From NCBI RefSeq assembly GCF_039839275.1, contig NZ_JBDOQP010000001.1, positions 434,001 to 498,000 of the forward strand: a stretch of 64,000 nucleotides of DNA. Direction: 5' to 3'. Below, one piece after another: positions 1-9,017 of the stretch. The position numbers were made by a program, and so were the translations under genes. The notes beneath the pieces were generated by a model. It did not search any database. It was given only the letters and a program-made list of their open reading frames with translations, and was not told where the DNA came from. Position 1 is the stretch's first letter. Each line of letters opens with the position of its first letter. Source of the DNA: Aerobium sp039839275. GTDB lineage: Bacteria > Pseudomonadota > Alphaproteobacteria > Rhizobiales > Rhizobiaceae.

Positions 1-153
1 GTGACGGCGCGCGAGCATATGGCTCCCTATATGGAGGTTCGCAACCGGCTCTTTGCCGAGCCTTATCCTGCATCCACGCTGGTGATCGTGTCCGGATTCT
101 CGCGCCCCGAATTCGTGGTCGAGGTCGAGGTGGTCGCGGCGCGCAAGCCCTGA
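1..153 (+). CDS. RidA/YjgF family protein, C-terminal part only
   Basis: An open frame runs from the first base of the window to a TGA at 151-153, so only the last 50 residues are visible. The segment with MEVRNRLF, PASTLVIVSGF and EFVVEVEVVA matches the C-terminal part of RidA/YjgF/Rut proteins, small trimeric imine deaminases that remove reactive 2-aminoacrylate-type intermediates. The family is usually about 115-135 residues, so most of the gene lies upstream. It converges with the enolase-superfamily gene, with 5 bases between the stop codons. The deaminase Arg should be the one in the SGFSRPEF region, but substrate cannot be judged from this fragment. Family identification is fairly safe; exact role is unknown. 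Confidence 0.72.
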   Translation: MTAREHMAPYMEVRNRLFAEPYPASTLVIVSGFSRPEFVVEVEVVAARKP

Positions 154-158
154 CGCCG

Positions 159-1289
159 CTACTGGTATGACGCTCCGGGGATGAACGGATATTTCTCGAT
201 CACCTTCTCGTCGATCTCGACTCCGAGGCCCGGCGCTTCCGGCGCAAGTATGGTTCCATCGACGATTTCGAAAGGGGTGCCGAGCTCATCGCGGAACGCA
301 TTGATGGCGGAGACATCCGCCTCGTAGATGAAGGCGTTCGGCGCCACCGAAAGCACATGGGTGGACGCCGCAGTGCTCAGCACCGATGCGCTCGTATGCG
401 GCGCGAACTGAAGGTGCCATGCGCCTGCCAGAGCGGCGATCTTCAAGATCTCTGTGACGCCGCCCGTCTTGCAGCAATCCGCCTGCACGAACTGGATGAC
501 CTCCTCGCTGATGAGCGTCCTTAGTTCATGCCGCGTGAAGTGGTTCTCGCCGGCCGCCAGCGGCGTTGCCGTCAGGTCGCGCAGACGCCTGTAGCCAGGC
601 AGGTTGTCCGGCGTGAACGGCTCCTCCAGCCAGGCAAGGCGACCCGCCTCGCAGATTTCGGCGATGCGGGCGACGTCGGCGGTCCGGTAGCGGGTGCCGG
701 CATCGGCCGCAAGCGTGATCTCGGCCCCGAATGCCGCCCTGATCGCGCTCACGCGTTCCAGGTCTTTCTCCAGCGTGTCGCCGACGCGCAGCTTCATGAA
801 GTCGTAGCCGCGCGCGATGAAGCCCTCGATCTCGCGCTTGAGGTCGTCCACCGGCTGAAAGCCGAGGCTGATGCCGCCCGCATAGGCGCGAATCGGCCGC
901 CTTTTGCCGCCGAGCAGACGATAGACCGGCTGGCTCAGGTCCTTGCCCTTTATGTCCCACAGCGCCAAGTCGACGCCACTCAGCCCGATCACTGCAGCAG
1001 CGCCCGGTCCATGGGTCGCTATGTAGTGCCTGTAAGACTTGTCCCAGATCGCCTCGGTCTCGTGTGCATCCATGCCGATGAGCGAGGGGCCAAGCGCGTC
1101 GTTGATGAACGCGGCAATCGTGCTCGGCGTCTGCGCGTGGTGCGCCTCGCCATAACCGACGATGCCGCATTCGGTCTCGATCCGCACCAGCACCATGTCG
1201 CGCTTGGCGGAACGGCCGACCGCGAAAACCGCACCACCCGGTGTCGGGCAGGACAATGCAAAGGCCTGGATACGCTTGATCTTGGTCAT
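159..1289 (-). CDS. mandelate racemase / enolase superfamily sugar-acid enzyme
   Basis: A 376-residue protein of the mandelate racemase branch of the enolase superfamily. These enzymes abstract a proton alpha to a carboxylate with Mg2+ help and usually act as sugar-acid dehydratases, racemases or cycloisomerases. All expected residues can be placed: the base motif K166-x-R168 in MKLRVGD, metal ligands D196, E222 and E248, the D271-H298 dyad in QADCCK and FAPHTS, and the N-terminal capping domain at residues 1-125. The base motif is KxR rather than the commoner KxK. It is the last gene of the leftward cassette, 5 bases beyond the MalG-like permease, so it probably handles an acid or lactone derived from the imported sugar. 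The specific substrate cannot be read from the sequence. Confidence 0.85.
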   Translation of the reverse strand: MTKIKRIQAFALSCPTPGGAVFAVGRSAKRDMVLVRIETECGIVGYGEAHHAQTPSTIAAFINDALGPSLIGMDAHETEAIWDKSYRHYIATHGPGAAAVIGLSGVDLALWDIKGKDLSQPVYRLLGGKRRPIRAYAGGISLGFQPVDDLKREIEGFIARGYDFMKLRVGDTLEKDLERVSAIRAAFGAEITLAADAGTRYRTADVARIAEICEAGRLAWLEEPFTPDNLPGYRRLRDLTATPLAAGENHFTRHELRTLISEEVIQFVQADCCKTGGVTEILKIAALAGAWHLQFAPHTSASVLSTAASTHVLSVAPNAFIYEADVSAINAFRDELGTPFEIVDGTILAPEAPGLGVEIDEKVIEKYPFIPGASYQ

Positions 1290-1294
1290 GTGGA

Positions 1295-2200
1295 TTATCC
1301 CTTCACCGCGCCGCCGCCGACACCAGAGACCAGATGCTTCTGGAGGAAGAAGAAGACCAGAAGGATCGGCGCCGAGGTAAGAACGCCGCCGGCCATCAGC
1401 ATGCCCCAGTCGGTGGTGTACTGGCCGATCAGGCCCGACAGGCCGAGCGGCAGCGTACGGTTCTTGTCGGAGAGGATGAACGTGCTAGCGTACAGGAATT
1501 CATTCCAGGTGTGGATCATCACCCAGGTGGCCACCGCGACGATGCCCGGTCGGGCCATCGGCAGTATCACGCGCCAGAACGCCTGCCAGCGCGTGCAGCC
1601 GTCGAGCCTGGCCGCATCCTCCAGCGAATGCGGAACCTGCGAGAAGAATCCGCGCATGAGCCATACGCAGAGCGGCAGCATGTAACTGAGATAGACGGGG
1701 ATCAGACCGTAGAGGCTGTCGAGCCAACCCAACCAGCGAAGCTGGATATAGAACGGGATGAGCAGCAGAACCGGCGGGAACATCTGCCCGTAGAGCATGA
1801 ACAGCGGCAGGGCTACCGATCCCTTGAACCGGTGGCGCGCCATGGCGTAGCCGGCTGTCACCGAGATCGCGACGCTGATGACCGTGACGCTGGCCGTCAG
1901 GATCAGGCTGTTGAGGGCGTACCGCCAGAATTCGGCGCCGACCAGCAGGTCCACATAACTCTGGAACGTGAACGAATGCGGCACGAGGCTGGGCGGCCGT
2001 GCGAAAAGCTCGTCCTTGGCACGCAGTGACGTGGCGATCATCCAGTAGAACGGAAAGACGCACCAGATGAACGCTACCCAAAGGCCGAGGTAAAGGAAGC
2101 CGATGCGGAGCCATTTCGGAGTCCAGCTGCGGCGCAACGGCGGCACCGTCACAGCAGTGTCGGAAGGAGGGGTGGTGATGGTGTTGCCGCTCATGGTCAC
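1295..2200 (-). CDS. carbohydrate ABC transporter permease, MalG-like (CUT1)
   Basis: Inner-membrane permease of 301 residues with about six hydrophobic segments and the cytoplasmic EAA loop near residues 192-220 (EDAARLDG then LPMARPGI), which docks the ATPase. MalG-type subunits of CUT1 importers end shortly after the last helix, as here. The GTG at 2200 overlaps the TGA of the upstream permease by 4 bases. An in-frame ATG at 2194 sits 10 bases after the same AGGAGG and is an equally plausible start. It partners the permease at 2197-3141, the binding protein at 3146-4375 and the ATPase at 9018-10112. Substrate is unknown; the GH31 neighbour suggests an oligosaccharide or glycoside. Confidence 0.92.
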   Translation of the reverse strand: MTMSGNTITTPPSDTAVTVPPLRRSWTPKWLRIGFLYLGLWVAFIWCVFPFYWMIATSLRAKDELFARPPSLVPHSFTFQSYVDLLVGAEFWRYALNSLILTASVTVISVAISVTAGYAMARHRFKGSVALPLFMLYGQMFPPVLLLIPFYIQLRWLGWLDSLYGLIPVYLSYMLPLCVWLMRGFFSQVPHSLEDAARLDGCTRWQAFWRVILPMARPGIVAVATWVMIHTWNEFLYASTFILSDKNRTLPLGLSGLIGQYTTDWGMLMAGGVLTSAPILLVFFFLQKHLVSGVGGGAVKG

Positions 2201-3141
2201 TCGCCCTCCTTTGCCTGGATAAGCTTGAGATAGAGCGTGGTGGCTATCACCAGACCGACAAAGAGCATGGTGGCCACAGCCGATGCCATGCCGAGATCAT
2301 AGCGCTGGAAACCGTATTTGTAGGCGAGTGTGAAGAGGATTTCAGACGAATTCAGCGGTCCGCCTTCCGTCATCAGCCAGATGGCGTTGAAGTTGTTGAC
2401 CGTCAGGATGAATGTCAGCACCGCCGCGATCGCGAACGAGACCCGGATTTGCGGCAGGATCACATGCCACAGTTTGCGCCAGCCCGATGCGCCATCCATC
2501 GATGCCGCTTCCATGATTGAGCGCGGAACGAGCTGCAGCGCGGCGAGCAGCAGCAGCATGACAAACGGGGTGCCTTTCCAGATGCTCTCCACGGTGACCG
2601 CGTAGAGCGAGGTTGCGGTATCGCCCAGCCAGGGATGGTAGTCGTTGATGACGCCCCACCGGACGAGAAGTTCGTTCACGATGCCGACGCTGGGGTCGTA
2701 CATCCAGCGCCAGGTGAGCACCGCGACCACGCTTGGAACCACCCACGGAACCAGGATGCCCGAGCGGAAGAACCCGATGCCCGGCATTGCGCGATGAAGC
2801 AGCAACGCCAGGCCGAGGCCGAGCGAAAGCTGGGCGACCACGTTGAGCACCACCCAGACGAGCGTGTTGAACGACGCGATGCCGAAACTCGGATCGGCAA
2901 AGACACGCTCGAAGTTGCGCAGGCCAACGAAGGGCATGTCGCCGCTGTTGAGCGTGCGCAAGGTGACGTCATGGAAGGCCGACGTGATGCCGGACACCAG
3001 GGGATAAACCACCACGCCGACCACGATGATGACCGCTGGAAGCACCATGAGATAGGGATAGATGCGCGCGCCCGCACCCGTCTCGAAGACGGACGACCAG
3101 GTTCGCCGCAGCTTCTGGTTTGTAGGAGCGCGCGCTGTCAT
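2197..3141 (-). CDS. carbohydrate ABC transporter permease, MalF-like (CUT1)
   Basis: A 314-residue integral membrane protein, the second permease of the CUT1 importer. A short cytoplasmic N-terminus precedes the first helix (PYLMVLPAVIIVVGVVV). The EAA loop is visible as EAASMDGASGWRKLWHVILP, near residues 213-232. It starts just after the binding-protein gene (stop at 3146) and overlaps the MalG-like gene by 4 bases, so the two are translationally coupled. The lack of a large periplasmic insertion sets it apart from enterobacterial MalF and fits the shorter permeases of rhizobial sugar importers. Identification as a sugar permease is firm; substrate is not. Confidence 0.92.
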   Translation of the reverse strand: MTARAPTNQKLRRTWSSVFETGAGARIYPYLMVLPAVIIVVGVVVYPLVSGITSAFHDVTLRTLNSGDMPFVGLRNFERVFADPSFGIASFNTLVWVVLNVVAQLSLGLGLALLLHRAMPGIGFFRSGILVPWVVPSVVAVLTWRWMYDPSVGIVNELLVRWGVINDYHPWLGDTATSLYAVTVESIWKGTPFVMLLLLAALQLVPRSIMEAASMDGASGWRKLWHVILPQIRVSFAIAAVLTFILTVNNFNAIWLMTEGGPLNSSEILFTLAYKYGFQRYDLGMASAVATMLFVGLVIATTLYLKLIQAKEGE

Positions 3142-3145
3142 TGCT

Positions 3146-4375
3146 TTACTGGCCCAGTATCTGTTCGATCTGCGTTGCAGCTTGCGCCATCACCTCGTCG
3201 ATGGGCTGGCCCCGCAGGGCCGAATCCCACACGGAGCCGAAGACGTCGGAATGGATCTGGCTCCACTGCGCGACCACCGGACGCGCGCGACCGGCGCTTG
3301 CCTGCGTCATGAAGGGCTGCAGATCCTCAGGCAGCTTTGCAATCGCCTCGTCGGTTGCGGCTGCGGCCTGAGCGGAAAGACGCTGGTATTGCGCCATCAG
3401 TTCGATGCTGCGCGGGCCTGTCAGCCACTCCACCAGTTCCCAGCTCGCTTCCGACACGTCGCTATTGGCATTGATCGCAAGATTGTAGCCGCCGATCACT
3501 GTTGCAGCCTGCGCTCCCTCGGGCAGCGGGACGATCGAATAGTCGAGATCAGGATTGCCGTTGTTCAGCGCGCCGATGGCCCAGTCGCCGCTGATCAGCA
3601 TGCCCGCGCGTTCCTGAATGAAGGGCGCGTTGACCTCGTCCCAGGAATTGGCGGTCAGTACGGAAGCCGGCATGGCTTGATGTTCGGTGTAGAGATCGGA
3701 AACGAACTTCACCGCCTCGATTGCTTCGGGCGAACCGACGCCAACCGCTCCGTCGTCTGCGATGATCTCAGCCCCGCTCTGCCAGATGAACGGATAGAGC
3801 TGGAAGGCGCCGACACGGCTCCCTCCGAATGTGAGGCCGAAGGTGCCGGCGTTCTTGTCGGTCATGGCGATTGCTGCAGCCTCGAACTCATCCCAGGTCT
3901 TCGGCGGCGCGTCGATGCCGGCTTCCGCCAGCATCTTGTTATTGACGTAGAGCGCGACGTTGTTGGTGTAGAGCGGCATCGCATACTGACGCTGCTTGAA
4001 GCGGCCGGCCGACAGCGGGCCGGGCTGATATTCATCGGCGATCGGGTCGCTCTGTTCGGTCACGTCGGCAAGCAGCCCGGCATCGGCCAGACCCGCCACC
4101 CACGCGATGTCCAGCGCCATGACGTCTGGTCCGGCACCGCCGGACAGCGCGACGAATAGGTTGCGCTCCATCTCCATATGCGGAACGGCCTGCAGTTCCA
4201 CCGTATGACCGGTTTCGGCCTCGAATGCCTTCAACTCGGCATAGATTGGCGCATCGGGTGCCGAGGCGAGCGGTCCATTCACCCACAACACGATGTTGTC
4301 GGCAAATGCCGGCGTCGCGCCGAGCGCGGCAACGAGTGCGGCCGCAATTGTGCTGGTCTTCCAGAAATGTCGCAT
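3146..4375 (-). CDS. periplasmic sugar-binding protein of ABC transporter (CUT1)
   Basis: Extracytoplasmic solute-binding protein family 1. The preferred start is the ATG at 4375, preceded by GGAGGAG at 4382-4388; an upstream GTG at 4390 would place that ribosome site inside the gene. The 409-residue precursor opens with a typical signal peptide (MRHFWKTSTIAAALVAALG, then an AFA cleavage region before DNIVLW). The mature part has the expected two-lobe pattern: N-lobe segments such as VMALDIAWV, and the late GDWAIGALNNGNP and GGYNLAINANS segments found in maltose/oligosaccharide binders. It is followed directly by two permease genes and preceded, 43 bases away, by the GH31 gene. It should capture the substrate that the cassette degrades; the ligand is not predictable here. 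Confidence 0.92.
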   Translation of the reverse strand: MRHFWKTSTIAAALVAALGATPAFADNIVLWVNGPLASAPDAPIYAELKAFEAETGHTVELQAVPHMEMERNLFVALSGGAGPDVMALDIAWVAGLADAGLLADVTEQSDPIADEYQPGPLSAGRFKQRQYAMPLYTNNVALYVNNKMLAEAGIDAPPKTWDEFEAAAIAMTDKNAGTFGLTFGGSRVGAFQLYPFIWQSGAEIIADDGAVGVGSPEAIEAVKFVSDLYTEHQAMPASVLTANSWDEVNAPFIQERAGMLISGDWAIGALNNGNPDLDYSIVPLPEGAQAATVIGGYNLAINANSDVSEASWELVEWLTGPRSIELMAQYQRLSAQAAAATDEAIAKLPEDLQPFMTQASAGRARPVVAQWSQIHSDVFGSVWDSALRGQPIDEVMAQAATQIEQILGQ

Positions 4376-4418
4376 AGTCTTCTCCTCCACTGTGCGCCTT
4401 GTGGCGCTGCTGCTGTTA

Positions 4419-6404
4419 TCAGGGTTGTCCGGTCACGTTTCCTTCCGGATCTTTCGGACGGTCCCAGGCGAACCCGGTTCCGAACCATTCCTCCAAGGTC
4501 TTGGTCATGGGCGGGGTCGAAGCGGTTGCGGTCGATGCGCTGACGACACCGACTGCCTCTATCGACCAGCCTTCCTGCGGCACCGCCTGAGCCGCCTGTT
4601 CGGCATCGTCGAAGACGAGCTGGACCGCCCGGCGAGCGGCGATGTCGCTGGCCAGCGTCAGCCGCGCACCCTTGCGGATGAAGATCGGCATTCGGTCGAG
4701 TGGCACGTCGTGGATGCGCCACGCCAGACCGGACACGAACGCGCCCGTCAACACGTCGAACCAGTCGCCTTGCGGAAGAAAGACGGCGCGCGTGTTGCCA
4801 TAGAACGCGACGGGGGCGACCAGGATGTCGTCGCCGAGCATGTATTGCTGGTCCCAGTCGTTGACGGCCGACCAGTCGATCTCGGGGAAGGCGAGCGGCA
4901 TCATCCGCATCATTGGTGTGCCGCCTTGCGCAGCCTCCCGCCCGTAGCGCTCGAAGATCGGCCTGAGCGCCAGATGAAGCTTGCCGTAGGTGTGATAGAC
5001 GGCGGCGGACTGCTCATCCATGTCCCATGGCTCGCGACAGCCGAGGCCGTGCAGCATCATCAGCGGCGTGAAGCAGGAGAACTGCGTCCAGCGCGCAAAA
5101 ACCTGCGGCGTTGGCGTGCCGAAATAGCCGCCAAGGTCACTGCCAACGAAGGACCAGCCGCAGAACGCTGCGCTCTGTACCGCGCGGACGGAGGATGGCA
5201 GCCCCGTTTTGGGGCAGAAATCCGATGTCTGGTCCCCGGTCCAGATGGGCGTGCGCACGCGCGGCGAACCAGAACGGCTGATGATGGCCGGCACCTTTCC
5301 GTCAAAGGCCGCAATCGTCGCCTCCAGATAGTAGCGCACGAAGGCATTGTGCGCCTTGCCGCCGGTCTCGCCCGAGTGAAGCACGGCATGCTCGGGCAAC
5401 TGCTCGCCGAAGTCGGCCTTGAAGCCCTTGATGCCTTTCCGAAGCAGGCTACGCAGACTGTCCGCCCACCATGCGGCGGCTTCCGGTTTCGAGTAGTCGA
5501 TCAGCGCCGCCACGATGTTGGGGTTCGCGCCCGGCCTGCGCGTGATCAGTTCGCCCTTAGCGTCGACGATCGTGTAGCCGTTCGCCCGTGCGAACTCGAA
5601 GGATTTGGTGCCGACGACCACCCAGGGGCAAAGCCAGAGATAGATCTCGGTCCCGTCTTGCGCCATGCGTCGGACCATGGCGTCGGCATCGGGGTATTTT
5701 TGCGTATCGAAGGCGAAGGAGTGCACTTCACTCGCCCAGTAGGCGTCGATCAGCTTGACGCCCATCGGCAGGCCTAGTGCGGAGTGACCGTCAAGGTCGG
5801 CCTGCACGGTCCCCGCGTTTTCGATGCGCCAGTCGCCGGCCTTCCAGAGGTCGAAGAAGCTCTCCTCCGGCATCAGCGGAGGCCCAATACGCCCGATCAG
5901 CGCTGCGTAGAGTTCGCCAAGGTCGCCGAGATGGATTTCGAGTTTGAGGCGGCTTCCTTCCACCTGGATGCGCAGCATGTTGGGATCGAAGGGTGCCGCG
6001 ATGTGGAAAACCGCCGGCGCCTCGTCTGGCAGGTAAAGGCCGTAGCCAAGCGTCGTCGCGATCCACGGCGACGGAAGGTACGTGCCGTTCCCGAGGCCGA
6101 AATTCTCCAGATAGTAGCGAACCGACTGGCCGCGCAGGTCCAGCGTCTCGAAACGCTCGCCGCCGCCGAAGGCCTGAAACTTGCGAGGCACGGCGAACGC
6201 GATGTCGAGGGCCGCCGCATCGGCCTTTTCGATCGTCAGTCGGAAGCTCTTGCCGCCGGCATCGGCGGTTGTTGTCACGTCGATGCCATTGGCGCGATCA
6301 GGCTGCAGATGCGTCCACGAGCCGCCGTCGGCTCTCCAGCCTATGGATACCGGGCGCCATGGCGCGTCGCCACCGAGGGCGAAGACCGTCGGCGTTTCAG
6401 ACAT
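4419..6404 (-). CDS. glycoside hydrolase family 31 alpha-glycosidase (YicI-like layout)
   Basis: A 661-residue GH31 enzyme that retains configuration while cleaving a terminal alpha-linked sugar. An N-terminal beta-sandwich (about 1-200) is followed by the TIM barrel. The nucleophile is the Asp in GFKADFGEQLPE and the likely acid/base Asp is in IWTGDQTSDF. The barrel region SFAFDTQKYPD followed by WLCPWV resembles alpha-xylosidase YicI more than sulfoquinovosidases, because the Arg-x-x-Trp sulfonate-binding pattern I recall from YihQ is absent. No signal peptide is seen, so it should act in the cytoplasm on an imported glycoside. Its ATG overlaps the stop of the isomerase-fold gene by 8 bases, showing tight coupling. 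Family is certain; alpha-xylosidase against alpha-glucosidase activity is open. Confidence 0.9.
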   Translation of the reverse strand: MSETPTVFALGGDAPWRPVSIGWRADGGSWTHLQPDRANGIDVTTTADAGGKSFRLTIEKADAAALDIAFAVPRKFQAFGGGERFETLDLRGQSVRYYLENFGLGNGTYLPSPWIATTLGYGLYLPDEAPAVFHIAAPFDPNMLRIQVEGSRLKLEIHLGDLGELYAALIGRIGPPLMPEESFFDLWKAGDWRIENAGTVQADLDGHSALGLPMGVKLIDAYWASEVHSFAFDTQKYPDADAMVRRMAQDGTEIYLWLCPWVVVGTKSFEFARANGYTIVDAKGELITRRPGANPNIVAALIDYSKPEAAAWWADSLRSLLRKGIKGFKADFGEQLPEHAVLHSGETGGKAHNAFVRYYLEATIAAFDGKVPAIISRSGSPRVRTPIWTGDQTSDFCPKTGLPSSVRAVQSAAFCGWSFVGSDLGGYFGTPTPQVFARWTQFSCFTPLMMLHGLGCREPWDMDEQSAAVYHTYGKLHLALRPIFERYGREAAQGGTPMMRMMPLAFPEIDWSAVNDWDQQYMLGDDILVAPVAFYGNTRAVFLPQGDWFDVLTGAFVSGLAWRIHDVPLDRMPIFIRKGARLTLASDIAARRAVQLVFDDAEQAAQAVPQEGWSIEAVGVVSASTATASTPPMTKTLEEWFGTGFAWDRPKDPEGNVTGQP

Positions 6405-7749
6405 GATCGACCTTCACGCCGAGCTGCCGTCCGAGATGGAGCACCGCATCGGCCCAGCGTCCATAGACGGCGGTCACATGGTGCTCGTAGCCCTCGTCGA
6501 TGAAATGGCGAACCAGCTCTTCCGCGCCGGCCTCGGCAGGACGGAAATAGCCCGCCGCGCGGTTGGCGCGGGGCTTTTCTGCCTCGATCTCGCCCTCGCT
6601 GACGAAGATGCGCAGGGTGCCGTCGTCGCGCAGCGACAGCCGTATCAGCGTGATCGGGCCGGCCTTCAGCGGGAAGGTTTCCTGCTTGAGCGCCGGATCG
6701 AGCGAGCGCGGGCCGTCTGCAAGACGCGGGCTGACGCCGTAGTGCCATAGGACGAGCCGATCGCTTGCACGGTCGAGCCCGGAAATGTCGGTGAGGAACG
6801 GCAGCGAAGCGGGATCGAACGCGCGTGCCACCAGAGCGGTCGCGGCACCCATCACATCGCCTTCCGGCGCGATTGGCACTGTGCGGTCGGAAAGCTCGCC
6901 CAGCGCGCCCCAGGTTCCCTTGAAATCCTCGGCGTAGAGAATCTCCGGCCAGTCGCGGATCGCGACGGCGTCGGCTTCGATCCGGTCAAGTCCCGCCGCA
7001 AGCTGCGCATAGGTGCGGCCCAGCGCGAGGCGGCCGGCCTCGTCATCGCCACCGTCGAAGGAAGCCTCCGCCCAGCGGCTTGCACCGAGCTGCACGGCCT
7101 CGTCGTCGGCATTGCAGGCTTCGAGAAAGCGCACCAGCGTCGTCTGCTGGATGGTGATGCCGAGACGCTGGCGTAACATCCAGGGGTCAACGGCGAGATT
7201 TGTGAACCAGTCGGCATGCGAGCCGATCAACGCGATCCGCGCGCCACGCAAGCGACTATGCGCACGCGATGCCGCGGCGAATGCGGCGAGCTCTCCCGCC
7301 AGGGGCGGATCCTCCGGATTGCCGAGCAGCAATGTGAAACCGTGGCCGAAGCGGATGAGGGTGGAGGCCCAGAGCTGCGCACCGCACAGCGAATTGGTGA
7401 CTATCTCGTCGGCCTCCTCCAGCGCCCAAATCGCAATGGGGATCGGCCGGTCGCCGACGGCGTCGAGCACGTCGTGCAGGAGCTCGGCCGTACAGAAGGT
7501 GGAAAGCTGGACGACCAGCCCGTCGAGCGCGTCGAAATCGAGGGACGCAATCGCTTCACGACAGGTATCGCGATCGCGCGCCAGCTTGCCCGCAAGCGCG
7601 AACCGGCCTTTTAGCCCACCGCCACCCATCAGCTGGTCGGTACGCGTAACCAGCTCTGCTGCTGCCGCCTCCGAAAAGAGCGGCGAAGCCACGAAGAGCA
7701 CACCGATACGATTCCCGTCGGCCTGGACCGGGTCGGTTCTGGTCAGCAT
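6397..7749 (-). CDS. L-fucose/L-arabinose isomerase fold protein
   Basis: A protein of about 450 residues with the fold of fucose/arabinose isomerases, which convert an aldose to a ketose using a divalent metal. The C-terminal half keeps the expected metal-site pattern: EGDVMGAAT (Glu and Asp) near residue 300 and a His-His pair in GYEHHVTAVYG near the C-terminus. The ATG at 7749 is preferred, 10 bases after GGAGGAG and 1 base after the ROK stop; an upstream in-frame ATG at 7779 lies inside the ROK gene. It lies between the regulator and the GH31 gene, so it probably isomerises the sugar released by the hydrolase. It is much shorter than classic FucI (about 590 residues), and the substrate is unknown. 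Confidence 0.78.
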   Translation of the reverse strand: MLTRTDPVQADGNRIGVLFVASPLFSEAAAAELVTRTDQLMGGGGLKGRFALAGKLARDRDTCREAIASLDFDALDGLVVQLSTFCTAELLHDVLDAVGDRPIPIAIWALEEADEIVTNSLCGAQLWASTLIRFGHGFTLLLGNPEDPPLAGELAAFAAASRAHSRLRGARIALIGSHADWFTNLAVDPWMLRQRLGITIQQTTLVRFLEACNADDEAVQLGASRWAEASFDGGDDEAGRLALGRTYAQLAAGLDRIEADAVAIRDWPEILYAEDFKGTWGALGELSDRTVPIAPEGDVMGAATALVARAFDPASLPFLTDISGLDRASDRLVLWHYGVSPRLADGPRSLDPALKQETFPLKAGPITLIRLSLRDDGTLRIFVSEGEIEAEKPRANRAAGYFRPAEAGAEELVRHFIDEGYEHHVTAVYGRWADAVLHLGRQLGVKVDHV

Positions 7750-7750
7750 T

Positions 7751-8941
7751 TCAGGTAGTCTCCTCCATCGCGGGCGCATCGCGAGCTGCCTCGAGCCCGC
7801 CGCCGCTTACAAAACAATAGGCCGCATAGCTGAGAGCGGCCTTCGGGTCGTTCCCGATCGATGGCGCGATGAAGGAGAGCGAAAGGCGCCCTTCGTCATA
7901 ACCACCCAGCAGGCTCTGGTTCAGTCCGTCAAAAATCGCGCTCCGGTCCGACCCGGGCGTAAGCGAGGGCCAGCCACTGATCACGACTGCCGGGACGGGA
8001 TGCAGGTTGAGCGCGTTTCCGAGCGCGAGACCGATCAGGAACTGACGCTCGCGCAGCATGTCGCGCGCCACATCATCGACCTCAAGGGCATCGAGGAACC
8101 GATCGCCGCGAGCGAGAATCTCGTTGCCCGGCACGCCGATGATCGTCGAAACGGCGCGCAACGAGGTGTACGCCTCAAGGCAACCGCGATGACCGCAACG
8201 GCAGAGGAGACCGTCGCGCTCGATGACCATGTGCCCCATCTCGAACGGGGAGAAGGCGTCGATCGGCTCGGCCTCGTTGACGATGACGCCTGCTACGCCA
8301 TGGCCGACAAACAGGAACAGGTGATCGCCTTCGACACCGTAGGTGGAGGGCATCGCATAGCGATTGAACGCAGCCTGCGCGACGACCGAGTTCGTCAGAG
8401 TGAGCGGCAGCCTCGGCAGCACCTTGCCCAGGAACCTTTTGAGGCGCGCCATGTCCCACGGAAAGATCGGGTTGCCAGCCTCCCGCCCGTAGCCTGGGAT
8501 GGACATCGCAGCCTGACGCAGATCGACGCCACGGGCATCCGTCCACTCGCGTAACGCGACGGTGCTTGCCGCAAACAGCCTTTCGAACTCGTCCTGGTCG
8601 AGGTTCGGCGATGCCGGCATTCGCTCGACGTAGTCCAGCGTTCCGCCGAGATTGCCGACACCGAAGGAAAGGCGGCTGTTGGACAGCTCGATACCGAGCA
8701 CATTGATATTATTACTCAATGTAACGAGGGCAGTCGGACCACCTGCATGAGGTGCGGATTCCTTCCTCTCTTCAACCAGTTTTTCACTGCGCAAATCTGC
8801 GACGATGCGCGAAACACTCGCCTCGGTAAGGCTGGTTTCTCGAGCCAAATCAGTGCGAAATGCGCCTTTTGTGCGCAGAAGACTCTCGAGAACGGTTGCT
8901 CTCGTCTGCCTTCTGCTACGGGGCACAAATCGTCCGGACAT
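7751..8941 (-). CDS. ROK family transcriptional regulator
   Basis: A 396-residue ROK protein with an N-terminal winged-helix DNA-binding domain (about 10-70, including FRTDLARETSLTEASVSRIV) and a C-terminal sugar-kinase-like effector domain. The zinc signature is visible as CRCGHRGCLEAY, with the upstream GHMVIERDG. Such proteins usually repress sugar operons until a sugar or sugar phosphate binds. It is the first gene of the leftward operon and is divergent from the ATPase gene at 9018, with a palindrome at 8958-8970 between them. It is therefore the likely regulator of the whole cassette. The effector is unknown. Confidence 0.92.
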   Translation of the reverse strand: MSGRFVPRSRRQTRATVLESLLRTKGAFRTDLARETSLTEASVSRIVADLRSEKLVEERKESAPHAGGPTALVTLSNNINVLGIELSNSRLSFGVGNLGGTLDYVERMPASPNLDQDEFERLFAASTVALREWTDARGVDLRQAAMSIPGYGREAGNPIFPWDMARLKRFLGKVLPRLPLTLTNSVVAQAAFNRYAMPSTYGVEGDHLFLFVGHGVAGVIVNEAEPIDAFSPFEMGHMVIERDGLLCRCGHRGCLEAYTSLRAVSTIIGVPGNEILARGDRFLDALEVDDVARDMLRERQFLIGLALGNALNLHPVPAVVISGWPSLTPGSDRSAIFDGLNQSLLGGYDEGRLSLSFIAPSIGNDPKAALSYAAYCFVSGGGLEAARDAPAMEETT

Positions 8942-8957
8942 CGGCTCTCGGTCATGT

Positions 8958-8970
8958 TTACACTGTGTAA
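8958..8970. promoter_or_regulatory. candidate ROK operator, TTACAC-T-GTGTAA
   Basis: A perfect 6+1+6 inverted repeat in the 76-base gap between the divergent ROK regulator and the ABC ATPase gene. It lies 17 bases upstream of the regulator start and 48 bases upstream of the ATPase start, where it could control both promoters. Assignment to the ROK protein rests on position only. Confidence 0.45.
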
Positions 8971-9017
8971 TTATTCTGCTTTATGGAAGCGACTTGTCAA
9001 CAGGGAGCGAGAACAAA

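Noticed and set aside
4293..8554. Long forward frames (494 and 513 codons) over the GH31, isomerase-fold and ROK genes.
   Set aside because: Antisense shadows of conserved genes with complete motifs.
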